From Stenotrophomonas chelatiphaga (lineage in GTDB: Bacteria > Pseudomonadota > Gammaproteobacteria > Xanthomonadales > Xanthomonadaceae), in NCBI RefSeq assembly GCF_001431535.1, contig NZ_LDJK01000012.1, forward strand, positions 1-64,000: DNA of 64,000 nucleotides. Direction: 5' to 3'. A program made the translations under genes and the position numbers. Below, piece by piece: positions 35,186-45,029 of the stretch (its first letter is position 1; each line of letters opens with the position of its first letter). Under the pieces are notes generated by a model. It was not told the DNA's origin and searched no databases. It saw only the letters and a list, made by a program, of their open reading frames with translations.

Positions 35186-36160
35186 ATGGCGTTTGCTCCG
35201 GCCCTGAAAACCTGGTTGCTCGTGGTGCCGGCCGTGGCATTGCTCGGCGCAGCGGGCATGCGCATGGGCGGGCACCTGCTGCATGCGCAGGAATCCGGCC
35301 CTGCCGCGATGGACGCTGGTGTGTCGCAACCAGCAGACACCCTGACTGCGCAGACGACGCTGCCCGCGGCGCTGGCACGTCGAATGGGCAGCAACGAAAA
35401 TCCGCTCAACGCCGTGCCTTCGGGTCTGCCGCTGGACATCCGTGCGGACATGGAAGGCGATACGGATCTGTTTGCGTTCGCCCAGCGCCTGCGCGCACAG
35501 GCCGACAGCGGCAACGTCGAGGCGCGCTGGATGCTGAGCCGGGTCTACGATTACTGCAGCCAGTATGCCAACGATCCCGGTGGCTACCAGTTGGACAACA
35601 GCGTACTGACCGGGATGGGTGAGCGTGCATCGACCGCGATGGCTGACGCGCGACAGCGTGTTGCCGCGCGATGCGGCGGCTTCGTGGCCAGTGATGGCCT
35701 GGGCTACCCGCTGGTTTTCGCGCAGCGCCGGCAGGCGGCGCAGGGCGGCAACCTGGCCGCCGAAGCCTCGTTGCTGGCCGACGGCCAGCCGCTGCAGACC
35801 GACGAAGACTACCGGCGCGGCCTGGTCGAGCGCGTGCGCGATTCACATGATCCGGAAGCCTACATGGCGCTTGCCCCGGCGATGGGACTGCGTGCGTCCG
35901 GCGACCGTGCGATGACCGGCATGGTGGCCGGCGAGGCACTGAGCGAACTGGCCTGGCGCGTGGCGGCCTGCGAACTGGGCATGCCCTGCGGCAGCGACAG
36001 CGTGCTGATGAACAGCTTCTGCGCCAACGGTGGCATCTGCAGCCAGGAAGACGGGCAGGACTTCACTGATTTTGTATACGACGCTGCGGTTTCGCGGCAG
36101 GGTGCCGAAAAAATGACCGAATGGGTCGAAGAACTGATTGGAAAGAGGAAAGGGCGATGA
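35186..36160 (+). CDS. Unrecognised exported or membrane-anchored protein
   Basis: A 324-residue protein. The N-terminal hydrophobic segment (TWLLVVPAVALLGAAGM) is a signal or anchor. The rest is probably helical and includes FAQRLRAQADSGNVEARWMLSRVYDYC and FAQRRQAAQGGNLAAEASLLAD, which look like Sel1/TPR-type alpha-solenoid turns. Eight or so cysteines, several in pairs (CELGMPC, CANGGIC), suggest a periplasmic location. A possible -10 TAGAAT lies at 35143-35148. ATG at 35186 is chosen because the hydrophobic segment begins just after it; the frame itself is open much further upstream as antisense to prmA. It overlaps the next gene by four bases. I do not recognise the family. Confidence 0.65.
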   Translation: MAFAPALKTWLLVVPAVALLGAAGMRMGGHLLHAQESGPAAMDAGVSQPADTLTAQTTLPAALARRMGSNENPLNAVPSGLPLDIRADMEGDTDLFAFAQRLRAQADSGNVEARWMLSRVYDYCSQYANDPGGYQLDNSVLTGMGERASTAMADARQRVAARCGGFVASDGLGYPLVFAQRRQAAQGGNLAAEASLLADGQPLQTDEDYRRGLVERVRDSHDPEAYMALAPAMGLRASGDRAMTGMVAGEALSELAWRVAACELGMPCGSDSVLMNSFCANGGICSQEDGQDFTDFVYDAAVSRQGAEKMTEWVEELIGKRKGR

Positions 36161-36531
36161 AGTACCGTCGAATCCTGCACGGGGCAAAGTTCTGGTTCTG
36201 GGTGGCATTGTTCGTCGCCTATTCGGCCGGTGCGGTCGGCCTGCTGATGATCGATACCCAGGAAGACCGTTACCGACGACTGTCCACCGTGGAGCTGACC
36301 AAGGTGCAGTCCACGCCGGAGGTGCGCCGTGCCGGCGCCAGCCAGGTCGCCGCGGTATACCGTGCGCAGAGCGGCATGCCGTTCACCTCGTTGCCGGCGG
36401 GCAGTACCTTCCAGGTGGTATGGCCGGATGGCTCCACCGAAACCATGGTGATCGTCGACCCGTCCTCGCCCAATGGCGTGCGTCCGTTGGCGGGCAGCCA
36501 GGTCCCGGCCGAAGCAGCGGAGCGGCGCTGA
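36157..36531 (+). CDS. Small single-pass membrane protein, unknown function
   Basis: A 124-residue protein. One N-terminal membrane segment (FWFWVALFVAYSAGAVGLLM, residues about 11-30) is followed by a polar domain ending VIVDPSSPNGVRPLAGS. It overlaps the preceding gene by ATGA, so the two are translationally coupled and probably act together in the envelope. No family was recognised. Confidence 0.65.
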   Translation: MKYRRILHGAKFWFWVALFVAYSAGAVGLLMIDTQEDRYRRLSTVELTKVQSTPEVRRAGASQVAAVYRAQSGMPFTSLPAGSTFQVVWPDGSTETMVIVDPSSPNGVRPLAGSQVPAEAAERR

Positions 36532-36678
36532 TCCGGCGTTGTGAGGGGCCGGCCAAGGGGCCGCCAGTTCATCGGTCGCGTCCTATTCCACGCAATGGCG
36601 CGACAGGAGTTTAATGGCGACATCCTGCAGTGTCGGCCCGCGTGGTGAACCGACGGCACTGCCCCCTCGGAGAACGCC

Positions 36679-37416
36679 ATGCTTACCGTCGTCAAGCGAT
36701 CGCTATCGGCCGTTGGCCTTGCAGCCGTCCTGCTCTGTCCGCTGGCCGCCGAAGCCGGCGTGGTCATTGCCGGTACCCGGCTGGTCTTTCCCGCGCAGGA
36801 GAGCGAAGTCACCCTGGGGCTGAACAACGATTCACAACGCCCGGCGCTGGTGCAGGTGTGGATCGATGACGGTGACCAGGACACGCCGCCGGAAGCCGCC
36901 AAGGCCCCGTTCGTCATGACCCCGCCCCTGCTGCGCATGGACGCAGGAACCCAGCAGGCCGTGCGTATCCGCTTCACCGGCCCGGCGCAGCCTGTCGACC
37001 GCGAATCGTTGTACTGGGTGAACGTGCTGGACATCCCGCCGTCCAGCGGTGAGCAGGACAAGCTGGAGCTGGCCTTCCGCAGCCGCATCAAGCTGTTCTA
37101 TCGCCCCGCCGGACTACCCGGCGAGGCGGACGGTGCCCACCGCCAGCTGCGCTGGTCGCTGCAGCAGCGCGCCGACGGCCTGGCCGTGCAGGTCGACAAC
37201 CCGACACCATGGCACGTCAGCTTCGCCGCGATCTCGCTCACCGTCGATGGCAAGGTATTGGCTGATACAGGCAGCGGCATGGTCGCGCCGCGCGCCACCC
37301 AGGTGTTTCCGCTCGACGGGCTTGCTGCGCGGCCGAAGGGCGTGATCAGCATCGAGTACAGCACCATCACCGATGTCGGTGGCGTGCAGCCGACCAGCGC
37401 AGCGCTGTCCAACTGA
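36679..37416 (+). CDS. Periplasmic pilus chaperone (PapD/FimC family)
   Basis: A 245-residue protein with signal peptide (GLAAVLLCPLAAEA). Domain one has GTRLVFPAQESEVTLGLNN, LLRMDAGTQQAVRIRF and LYWVNVLDIPP, which are chaperone signatures, then KLFYRP leading to domain two. Such chaperones donate a beta strand to pilin subunits and deliver them to an outer-membrane usher. The next gene looks like a tip adhesin, but no usher or major pilin lies nearby. Confidence 0.88.
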   Translation: MLTVVKRSLSAVGLAAVLLCPLAAEAGVVIAGTRLVFPAQESEVTLGLNNDSQRPALVQVWIDDGDQDTPPEAAKAPFVMTPPLLRMDAGTQQAVRIRFTGPAQPVDRESLYWVNVLDIPPSSGEQDKLELAFRSRIKLFYRPAGLPGEADGAHRQLRWSLQQRADGLAVQVDNPTPWHVSFAAISLTVDGKVLADTGSGMVAPRATQVFPLDGLAARPKGVISIEYSTITDVGGVQPTSAALSN

Positions 37417-37613
37417 AGCGTCGCCATTGCATTTCGGACGCATCTGATGGGACGGCGCACGGCAGCGGCTGACACTGCGCAAGCACGGGGTGACAGCGCG
37501 CTACGAGCAGCGCGGAATCAGACCCATCCGATGTCGTGTATGCCGAGGGGGAGGGAAACTTCTGATGAGCCCGTCCAGTCGACGCCCGGCCTACTTTCCC
37601 AATTGGTGATGAC

Positions 37614-38672
37614 ATGAAGCAGATTCGTTTCTACCGGCTGCTGACCGCGCTGGCGTTGTGCAACGCAGGCTCTGCCTTGGCGCAGAGCTGCGAACATCCC
37701 CCTGAATGGCCCACCGCGTTCCAGATAATCCTGCCCCTGCAGGGCACGATCACCGTCGGCGCCGATGTACCGGACGGGACGGAGATCTATACCTCGCGCC
37801 ATAGCAGTGCCTCAGGTGCTTTCGTCAGGTGCTCGGGAGGGCCAGGGACAGTGTCCAGGACCGATGACTACATCGGTTCGCCGGGCCGCCCCTCGGCATT
37901 CGACCGCGTATATGAAACGTCGATACCGGGGGTGGGTATCGCCATGTGGTACGCGGGAACGAAGTTCCCCTACAACGCTGGCAACATCAACGTGGGCACT
38001 GGGACACTCACCTACAACTTCAACAAAAGCCTCGATTTCAGCCTTTACAAGATCGGACCGATCAGCGCTGGCGTACTGCAGGGCAGTTCGCTCCCGCGCG
38101 CACGCCAGTACACCGGGGGGTCGGGCAGCATAAACCTCTGGGAAGCGCAGGTGGTCGGGCAGTTGAGCATCGTCACCGGCACCTGTCGGGTGGGTGACGT
38201 CCGCGTGCCGATGGGAGATATACCGCAAAGCACCTTCACCGGCATCGGCAGTCACACCGCATGGCAGCGGTATGAGGTCCCGCTGACCGGCTGCCCGGCA
38301 TTCTTCGGCCGCAGGGCAGCATACGCGCGCAGCGACAGCGGCACGGTCGAGCGGGCAGACCTGCGGGTGGCCAACCGGATTGGCGTACGTCTGGATCCGT
38401 CCACGGCGATTCTTGATGAGGCACGGTCCATCATCGCGCTGCAGCCGGGCGCCCCCGGCGCCCCCGCAGCACGCGGCATCGGCATCCAGGTCGCGTGGGA
38501 CGATGAATCACCGGTGGCCTTCCGCGCGTTCCGCGACAGCGGATTGCCACTGACCGCTACCGCCAATGGCAGTTACCGCATCCCGCTGCGCGCCCGCTAC
38601 TACCAGGTGGAGGACCTCGTGCGCGGAGGTCCGGCCAATGCCGCGATGGTGATGACGCTGCGTTACGAGTGA
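37614..38672 (+). CDS. Fimbrial tip-adhesin-like protein
   Basis: A 352-residue exported protein (signal LLTALALCNAGSALA). It has an N-terminal beta-rich region to about 185 with Cys pairs, and a C-terminal pilin-like region from about 190 (TGTCRVGDVRVPMGDIP, CPAFF, ARYYQ-VEDLVRGGPANAAMVMTLRYE in pieces). The final aromatic TLRYE and the Cys-x-x-Gly-D-V start are typical of chaperone-usher subunits with a lectin-like domain in front. It follows the chaperone by 197 bases. Without usher and pilin it could work with a fimbrial system elsewhere, or be the remains of a deleted operon. Confidence 0.7.
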   Translation: MKQIRFYRLLTALALCNAGSALAQSCEHPPEWPTAFQIILPLQGTITVGADVPDGTEIYTSRHSSASGAFVRCSGGPGTVSRTDDYIGSPGRPSAFDRVYETSIPGVGIAMWYAGTKFPYNAGNINVGTGTLTYNFNKSLDFSLYKIGPISAGVLQGSSLPRARQYTGGSGSINLWEAQVVGQLSIVTGTCRVGDVRVPMGDIPQSTFTGIGSHTAWQRYEVPLTGCPAFFGRRAAYARSDSGTVERADLRVANRIGVRLDPSTAILDEARSIIALQPGAPGAPAARGIGIQVAWDDESPVAFRAFRDSGLPLTATANGSYRIPLRARYYQVEDLVRGGPANAAMVMTLRYE

Positions 38673-38680
38673 TCGGACAA

Positions 38681-38700
38681 CGCCGGCCCGGAGGCCGGCG
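38681..38700. terminator. Possible bidirectional terminator between adhesin gene and accC
   Basis: A perfect 8-bp stem CGCCGGCC/GGCCGGCG with a four-base loop lies nine bases after the adhesin stop and 14 bases from the accC stop. There is no real T tract on either strand, so efficiency is doubtful. Confidence 0.45.
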
Positions 38701-38713
38701 CTGATGGGTGCGA

Positions 38714-40081
38714 TCAGGTCAGCGCGATCGACTTGGTCTTGCGCTCTGCCAGGCGCTTTTCCAGGTAGTGGATGTTCTGTCCACCGGCCTGGAAGCCCTT
38801 GTCGCGCATGATCCGCTGCTGCAGGGCGACGTTGGTCTTGATGCCGTCCACCACCATCTCGCTCAGTGCCACCCGCATGCGGGCGATGGCGGTCTCGCGG
38901 TCCGGCCCGTGCACGATCAGCTTGCCGATCATCGAATCGTAGTTCGACGGCACGCGGTAGCCGGCGTAGATGTGCGTATCCACGCGCACGCCGGGGCCGC
39001 CGGGTGCATGGAACGCGCTGATCTGGCCCGGGCTCGGCACGAAGGTTTCCGAATCTTCCGCGTTGATGCGGCATTCGATGGCATGGCCGGTCAGCACGAT
39101 GTCGCTCTGCTTGATCGACAGCTTCTGGCCGGCAGCGATCTTCAGCTGCTCCACCACCAGGTCGATGCCGGTGACCATTTCGGTGACCGGATGCTCCACC
39201 TGGATGCGGGTGTTCATTTCGATGAAGTAGAAGCGGCCGTCTTCGTAGAGGAACTCGAAGGTGCCGGCGCCGCGGTAACCGATGCGGATGCAGGCTTCCA
39301 CGCAGACCTTGCCGATCTGCTCGCGGGCTTCGTCGGTGATGCCCGGTGCCGGTGCTTCTTCGACCACTTTCTGGTGGCGGCGCTGCATCGAGCAGTCGCG
39401 TTCACCGAGGTGGATCGCGTTGCCCTGGCCATCGGCCAGCACCTGGATTTCCACGTGGCGCGGATTTTCCAGGTACTTCTCCATGTAGACCTCACCGTTG
39501 CCGAACGCCGCCTTGGCTTCGCTCTTGGTGGTTTCGATGGAGGTCTTCAGCGACGCTTCGGCATGCACCACGCGCATGCCGCGGCCGCCGCCGCCGCCGG
39601 AGGCCTTGATGATGACCGGGTAACCGATCTCACGCGCGATCTTGGTGTTGGCGACGATGTCATCGCCCAGCGGACCGCCCGAGCCCGGCACGCACGGCAC
39701 GCCGGCGGCCTTCATCGCGCGGATCGCTTCCACCTTGTCGCCCATCAGGCGGATGGTGTCGGCCTTGGGGCCGATGAAGATGAAGCCGGATTCTTCCACG
39801 CGTTCGGCGAAGTTCGCGTTTTCCGACAGGAAGCCGTAACCGGGATGGATCGCCTGGGCGTCGGTCACTTCAGCGGCGGCGATCAACGCCGGGATGTTGA
39901 GGTAGCTGTCGGTCGACGCGGCCGGGCCGATGCAGACGGATTCGTCGGCCATGGCCACGTGCTTGAGGTTGCGGTCAACGGTGGAATGCACGGCCACCGT
40001 GCGGATGCCCAGGGTGTGGCACGCGCGCAGGATGCGCAGCGCGATTTCCCCTCGGTTGGCAATGACGATTTTATCGAGCAT
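38714..40081 (-). CDS. accC: Acetyl-CoA carboxylase, biotin carboxylase subunit
   Basis: A 455-residue ATP-grasp enzyme starting [20 protein letters not shown]. It has ATP-binding [29 protein letters not shown]-type sequence (here [15 protein letters not shown]) and [16 protein letters not shown]. It carboxylates biotin on AccB in the first committed step of fatty-acid synthesis. It follows accB by ten bases in an accBC operon. Confidence 0.97.
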   Translation of the reverse strand: MLDKIVIANRGEIALRILRACHTLGIRTVAVHSTVDRNLKHVAMADESVCIGPAASTDSYLNIPALIAAAEVTDAQAIHPGYGFLSENANFAERVEESGFIFIGPKADTIRLMGDKVEAIRAMKAAGVPCVPGSGGPLGDDIVANTKIAREIGYPVIIKASGGGGGRGMRVVHAEASLKTSIETTKSEAKAAFGNGEVYMEKYLENPRHVEIQVLADGQGNAIHLGERDCSMQRRHQKVVEEAPAPGITDEAREQIGKVCVEACIRIGYRGAGTFEFLYEDGRFYFIEMNTRIQVEHPVTEMVTGIDLVVEQLKIAAGQKLSIKQSDIVLTGHAIECRINAEDSETFVPSPGQISAFHAPGGPGVRVDTHIYAGYRVPSNYDSMIGKLIVHGPDRETAIARMRVALSEMVVDGIKTNVALQQRIMRDKGFQAGGQNIHYLEKRLAERKTKSIALT

Positions 40082-40091
40082 GGCCGGCCCC

Positions 40092-40574
40092 TCAGCCGAT
40101 CACGAACAGCGGCTGGTCGAACTCAACCGGCTGGCCGTTCTCGCCGAGGATGGCGACGATGGTGCCCGACGCATCGGCTTCGATCGGGTTGAACATCTTC
40201 ATCGCTTCGATGATCGCCAGGGTCTCGCCTTCCTTGACCTGCTGGCCGATGCTGACGAAGGCCGGCTTGTCCGGCGACGCCGATGCGTAGAAGGTGCCGA
40301 CCATCGGCGAACGCAGCACGTGGCCTTCCGGCAGCGCGTTGCCCGGCTTGGCGGTGCCACCGGTGGAGGCCTCGGTCGGCGACTGCATCGGCATGGCCGG
40401 GGCGGCAGCGGCGGCTGGCGCGGCGATCATCTGCGGCTGCACGGCCATCTGCGCGAAGGTGCCGACCGGAGCGCGCGACAGGCGCACCGACTCTTCGCCT
40501 TCCTTGATCTCGATCTCGGCCAGGTTGGATTCTTCCAGCAGGTCGATCAGTTTCTTGATTTTGCGCAGATCCAT
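40092..40574 (-). CDS. accB: Acetyl-CoA carboxylase biotin carboxyl carrier protein
   Basis: A 160-residue protein. The N-terminal [17 protein letters not shown] is the family start, followed by an Ala/Pro linker ([14 protein letters not shown]), then the biotinyl domain with the modified lysine in EAMKM. It carries carboxybiotin between AccC and the transferase subunits. The gene is co-directional with aroQ upstream and accC downstream, a widely conserved aroQ-accB-accC order. Confidence 0.97.
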   Translation of the reverse strand: MDLRKIKKLIDLLEESNLAEIEIKEGEESVRLSRAPVGTFAQMAVQPQMIAAPAAAAAPAMPMQSPTEASTGGTAKPGNALPEGHVLRSPMVGTFYASASPDKPAFVSIGQQVKEGETLAIIEAMKMFNPIEADASGTIVAILGENGQPVEFDQPLFVIG

Positions 40575-40635
40575 GGGGGCCTCTTTTTTTTGGGTTTTAT
40601 CTGGAGTGGGAAGGGCGCAGGCGCCCGTTCGACGA

Positions 40636-41079
40636 TCAGGCGTTGGACAGCCGCTGCAGGGCGGCATCCATTGCGTAACGGTAACTGTCGGCACCGAAAC
40701 CGCAGATGACACCGACCGCCTTGTCGCTGAAATAGCTGTGCTGGCGGAAGGGTTCGCGCGAATGCGGGTTGGACAGGTGGATTTCGATGAACGGCACGTC
40801 CACCGCGGCCAGCGCATCGCGCAGGGCCACCGAGGTATGGGTGAATGCCGCCGGGTTGATCAGGATGAAGGCAGTGCCGTCAAGGCGCGCGGCCTGGATG
40901 CGGTCCACCAGCACGTGTTCGGCATTGGACTGCAGGCTTTCCACCGCGTGTCCGGCCGCGGCGCCCTGCGCGTGCAGCGCCTGGTCGATCTGGGGCAGGG
41001 TGGTGTGGCCATAGACCCCCGGCTCGCGCGTGCCGAGCAGGTTGAGGTTGGGGCCATGCAGTACCAGCAGTTTCGCCAT
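40636..41079 (-). CDS. aroQ: 3-dehydroquinate dehydratase, type II
   Basis: A 147-residue type II dehydroquinase starting [20 protein letters not shown], with the catalytic Tyr in [20 protein letters not shown], and [18 protein letters not shown] carrying the catalytic His and Arg. It converts 3-dehydroquinate to 3-dehydroshikimate in the shikimate pathway. It heads the aroQ-accB-accC cluster. Confidence 0.97.
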   Translation of the reverse strand: MAKLLVLHGPNLNLLGTREPGVYGHTTLPQIDQALHAQGAAAGHAVESLQSNAEHVLVDRIQAARLDGTAFILINPAAFTHTSVALRDALAAVDVPFIEIHLSNPHSREPFRQHSYFSDKAVGVICGFGADSYRYAMDAALQRLSNA

Positions 41080-41217
41080 GGGAGCCGAACGACGGGAAAG
41101 GGCGGCAGTCTGGCGGAAGCTGGAGTTGATGTCCAGTTCGGCGAAGTTATGCGCGTTTCAAGCGTTTGTTTGAAATAGTGCCGCTCATGCCCCACAACCG
41201 GATGCGCCGGCCGTGAA

Positions 41218-41982
41218 TCATCTTGTCCAGGCAATCCCGGCTTCGCGCACGGCGGACTCGAACTGCGGCCGGGCAAACCAATAGCCCTGCATCAGGCGGA
41301 TACCGATATCTTCCAGACAGTGCGCCTCATCACCGGTCTCGATGCCTTCGGCAATGACATCGATCGCCAACTCCTCGCACATGGACACCACGCCGGCCAC
41401 GATCGCACGTCGTGCAGGGCTCCGGTCGATGCCGCGGATCAGTGCCATATCCAGCTTGACGATGTCGGGCTGGAAGTCGGCCAGCAGGTTCAGGCCGGCA
41501 AACCCGGCACCAAAGTCATCGATTGCTGTCTTGAAGCCGATACGTTTGTACTCGCTCAGGATTTCGGCCAGCCATCTGCCGTCGCTGACCTGCTCCCCCT
41601 CTACGGTTTCAAAGATGATCCGCTCAACCGGAAAGCCATGCCGTTCGGCCGCCTGCAGCGTGGAGCGGATGCAGACCTCCGGCCGGTAGATTGCATTGGG
41701 CAGGAAATTGATTGAGAGATGCGACTGCAGATTCAACGTCGCCGCGATCCGGATGGCCTTCTCGCGACAGGCCTGATCGAACGAATAGCGGTTGTCGGCG
41801 GTGATGCGTGACAGTACCGAACTGGCGGGTTCGCCCGCCGGCCCGCGCACCAGGGCTTCATGCGCGAACACCTCGCGCGCCTGCACATCCACGATGGGCT
41901 GGAATGCGTAACTGAAGTCGAACGGCAGTGGATCCGCATCGCGGCATAGTGCACATCCAGCGCCCCTGTCGATGGAAGGCAT
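41218..41982 (-). CDS. EAL-domain cyclic-di-GMP phosphodiesterase
   Basis: A 254-residue protein that is almost entirely an EAL domain (about 25-250). It has FQPIVD, the EAL motif in HEALVRG, INFLPNAIY, FETVEGE, AIDDFGAGFAGL, VKLDMALIRG and AEGIET. All the metal-binding and catalytic segments I can check are kept, so it is probably active in degrading c-di-GMP to pGpG. The short N-terminus (CALCRD) has two cysteines but no recognised sensor. It is transcribed in the same direction as aroQ but 138 bases upstream, so likely separate. The window also has a diguanylate cyclase near 61 kb. Confidence 0.88.
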   Translation of the reverse strand: MPSIDRGAGCALCRDADPLPFDFSYAFQPIVDVQAREVFAHEALVRGPAGEPASSVLSRITADNRYSFDQACREKAIRIAATLNLQSHLSINFLPNAIYRPEVCIRSTLQAAERHGFPVERIIFETVEGEQVSDGRWLAEILSEYKRIGFKTAIDDFGAGFAGLNLLADFQPDIVKLDMALIRGIDRSPARRAIVAGVVSMCEELAIDVIAEGIETGDEAHCLEDIGIRLMQGYWFARPQFESAVREAGIAWTR

Positions 41983-42148
41983 TCGGTGTATTCCGGCGTC
42001 GGGTCAAGGCCTTCAGGATAGCCGAGGCTGATCATGGGCATGTGGACGTGGCCGTGATCATCGGCAGCCCGACGATCTGCGGAAGGGGCCAGCCGCCGAG
42101 CCGGTGAGCAACCCGTGAGCGGACCGGCGCGCAGTGCGTTCGGCCCGT

Positions 42149-42180
42149 CGGCGGCGGCGCCTGGATGTGCGCCGCCGCCG
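42149..42180 (-). terminator. Strong GC hairpin after the TonB-dependent receptor gene
   Basis: A perfect 12-bp stem of GGC/GCC triplets with an eight-base loop starts 19 bases past the receptor stop. No U tract follows on the minus strand, so it may stop RNA decay or act with Rho rather than as an intrinsic terminator. Confidence 0.45.
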
Positions 42181-42199
42181 GTCCCTCTGTGCACTCAGA

Positions 42200-44803
42200 T
42201 CAGAACTTCCAACCCAGGCGGGCGTAGTAGAAGCCGCCGTTGAAGCCATACGGCGAATGCACCGGGTATTCCGCGCCAGCCACGCCGGCCCACGGGTTCT
42301 TCGACGGCACCCGGTCGAACAGGTTCTGCGCGCCCACGCTGAAGTACAGCCCGGACACGAACTTCCAGCCCACTTCGGCATCCACGATCAACGCGCTGCC
42401 GGCGTGGATCGGCAGGCCACCGTCAGCGGCGGAGATCACCCCGCTGTCCAGGTGGTCTTCGTACCAGCTGCTGTAGTAGTTGAAGCGCAGGTTGGCGTGG
42501 AAGATCTGCCGCTGGTGGTTGACGCTGAAGTAGCCCTTGGTGCGCGGCAGCGACTTTTCCAGCTTGTACACACGCGCCGCATCGATGAAATCGGTGTCGT
42601 AGCGATCCACTTCGGTGCGGTTCCAGTTGGCCGCCAGCGCATAGGTGGTGGTGCCACCGAAATGATCGCTGCGGTAGCTGGTGACCACGTCCACGCCGGT
42701 GGTGGTGGTGTCGAAGGCGTTGCCGAAATAGGTCACCTGCGAGATCGACGCCGCTTCCGGATTGCCGCCGGCCACCAGCGCGGCCCGCTCGGCCGGGGTC
42801 ACCGCGAAGCTGGTGCTCAGCGCGATGCGGTCTTCGACCTTGATCTGGTAGCCGTCCACGGTGAACAGCCAGTCACCCTGGGTCCACACCGCACCCAGCG
42901 ATACGTTCCTGGATTCTTCCGGGGTCAGCGGCTGGGCGCCCTTGAGCTGGGCGATCGGATCGGTCGGGGGCAGGGTGGCGATGTCTTCCAGCGCCGTTCC
43001 ACCGAACACGGTGCTGATCTGGCTGATGTTGGCCTGGCCGGGCGTGGGGGCACGGAAGCCGGTGTTGTAGGCACCGCGCACGGCGAAGGTTTCAGTGAAG
43101 TCGAAGCGGCCGGTGAGCTTGCCGGTGGTGGTGCTGCCGAACGAATCGTAGTCTTCGTAGCGCAGCGCGCCGGCCAGCAGGAAGCGTTCGGTGAGCTGTG
43201 CTTCCAGGTCGGCATAGGCGGCCCAGTTGCGCCGGTCGAAGGTGCCGGCGGTGCGCGCGCTGAAGCCGTTGAAGCCGTTGGAGCCCAGCGCGAAGCCCTG
43301 CTCGGTGAGCGGGCCGATCGCCGTGGACGGGCCGTCACCCGGGCTGATGGTGAAGCTTTCCTCGCGCCATTCCGCACCCATCGCCAGACGCAGCGGCTGG
43401 CTGCTGAAGCCGACGGCGATATCGCGGCTGACATCCACGTTGAGGTTCTTTTCGGTCTGGGTGTTGCCGCCCGGCTTGAAGGACAGGCCGGCCGGCTGCA
43501 CCGGGCCCATCGAGGCATTGACGGTGTTGTAGATGGTGAAGTCGATCTCGTTGCGGCCCCATGAGCCGCTCACGTCCCAGTACCAGTCCTCCCAGGTGCC
43601 CTTGGCCCCGGCGAACACCGAGGTGTCTTCGAGCGACCCGCCAAAGCGCGGGGTGAAGCCGCCCGGCAGGCTGGACAGGAAGGTGTAGCAGTTCGCCGGC
43701 AGCGCGGCGACCGCTGCACTGACGCCGGCATACGGCAGCAGGTTGCCGCCGCCGTCACGCAGCGCGATGGACGGACAGGCGCCGGCGCCGGTCAGGTTGC
43801 CGACCAGCAGCGTGTCGCCGCCGTCGTTGGAGTACACGCCAGAGCGCGAGGTGGGATCGCGGAAGTAGAAGCCACCGTCCACGTCGCGTTTGGCATGGTT
43901 GCCGAACAGGTAGAAGTCCACGCTGTCGGTGGACAGGCCCAGGTTGTAGACCAGCTTGAAATCGTCATCGACCTTCGGCGAGCCCCACACCTGCGCCGGC
44001 TGGCCAACGCCAGGGTAGCCGGCGGCGATTGCCGCGGCGGCATCGTCGCGCTGCACGCTGCGCGAGGTGTCATCGGCATTGCGCCATTCGGCGGTCAGCG
44101 TGGCAAAACCGCGTTCGGTCAGCGGCAGGCCGATCTGCGCGGAGTACTGCGTGGTCAGGCCGTCGCCTTCGTAGTACTTGCCGGTGAACACTTCGGCAGT
44201 GCCGCCTTCGCGCAGTTTCTTCAGCCCGAAGTTGATGACACCGGCGATGGCGTCCGAACCGTACTGGGCGGCGGCGCCGTCGCGCAGCACCTCCACCTGT
44301 TCCAGCGCCAGCGATGGAAACACCGACAGGTCCGGACCCTGCGCACCGTCGGACAGGCCATGGCCGAGGAAGGTGATGACCGCCGCACGGTGGAAGCGTT
44401 TGCCGTTGACCAGCAACAGGGTGTTGTCCGGTGGCAGGCCGCGCAGGTTGGCCGGGCGCACCAGGCTGGCGGCGTCATCGATGGGAATGGTGCTGACGTT
44501 GAAGGAAGGCACCAACACCTTCAGCTGGTCCAGCGCATCGGTGGCGCCCTGGTTGCGGAATTCTTCGCCGCTGATGATGTCGATCGGTACCGCGGAAGAG
44601 GACACGGTACGCGGTTTGGTGCGGCTGCCCAGCACCGACACGGTGTCCAGGTTGGTGGCCGCTTCGGGCGTGGCCGGGCTTTCCTGTGCCAGCGCCCCCG
44701 CGCTGGTCACCAGCAGGGCCGTTGCGAGCGCCACGTGTACTGCAGATGCCAATGGCGAAAAGGCTTTCGGAGCGTGAACACACTTGCCAATGCGGTCGTT
44801 CAT
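42200..44803 (-). CDS. TonB-dependent outer-membrane receptor
   Basis: An 867-residue receptor. It has a signal peptide (LATALLVTSAGALA), a TonB-box-like LDTVSVLGSR, a plug with PIDIISGEEFRNQGATDALDQL, LRGLPPDNTLLLVNGKR and VEVLRDGAAAQYGSDAIAGVINF, then a 22-strand-type barrel ending in LGWKF with terminal Phe. There is no N-terminal STN signalling domain. Its plug type resembles xanthomonad receptors for unknown nutrients rather than siderophore receptors, so the ligand is unassigned. It is divergent from a hybrid sensor kinase across 226 bases. Confidence 0.92.
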   Translation of the reverse strand: MNDRIGKCVHAPKAFSPLASAVHVALATALLVTSAGALAQESPATPEAATNLDTVSVLGSRTKPRTVSSSAVPIDIISGEEFRNQGATDALDQLKVLVPSFNVSTIPIDDAASLVRPANLRGLPPDNTLLLVNGKRFHRAAVITFLGHGLSDGAQGPDLSVFPSLALEQVEVLRDGAAAQYGSDAIAGVINFGLKKLREGGTAEVFTGKYYEGDGLTTQYSAQIGLPLTERGFATLTAEWRNADDTSRSVQRDDAAAAIAAGYPGVGQPAQVWGSPKVDDDFKLVYNLGLSTDSVDFYLFGNHAKRDVDGGFYFRDPTSRSGVYSNDGGDTLLVGNLTGAGACPSIALRDGGGNLLPYAGVSAAVAALPANCYTFLSSLPGGFTPRFGGSLEDTSVFAGAKGTWEDWYWDVSGSWGRNEIDFTIYNTVNASMGPVQPAGLSFKPGGNTQTEKNLNVDVSRDIAVGFSSQPLRLAMGAEWREESFTISPGDGPSTAIGPLTEQGFALGSNGFNGFSARTAGTFDRRNWAAYADLEAQLTERFLLAGALRYEDYDSFGSTTTGKLTGRFDFTETFAVRGAYNTGFRAPTPGQANISQISTVFGGTALEDIATLPPTDPIAQLKGAQPLTPEESRNVSLGAVWTQGDWLFTVDGYQIKVEDRIALSTSFAVTPAERAALVAGGNPEAASISQVTYFGNAFDTTTTGVDVVTSYRSDHFGGTTTYALAANWNRTEVDRYDTDFIDAARVYKLEKSLPRTKGYFSVNHQRQIFHANLRFNYYSSWYEDHLDSGVISAADGGLPIHAGSALIVDAEVGWKFVSGLYFSVGAQNLFDRVPSKNPWAGVAGAEYPVHSPYGFNGGFYYARLGWKF

Positions 44804-45029
44804 GCATGCACCTTGCAGTCGGATTGTTGAGTTGTCGTTCGGTTAGTGGTTCATCCCGTTGGTTCTCCCTGCGCGTCAGTAGGTCTGTTGCGCTGCATCA
44901 ATAATTAACAGAAGATTAACCGTACTGCAACGAATGTATGCCGACTTTGGCGGTTCGTTGACGCAATCGTCGGTTGACTGACGCCCCGGACCCGCCGCAA
45001 CCGGGCCTGTCGCGGCGTATCCTTGACGC

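Noticed and set aside
37417-37613. Searched for an usher or pilin fragment between the fimbrial chaperone and adhesin genes
   Set aside because: All frames are interrupted and no usher or pilin motif could be recognised in the 197 bases.
40575-40635. A T-rich leader before accB considered as a riboswitch or attenuator
   Set aside because: It is only about 60 bases long and no stem with a following T tract could be drawn.
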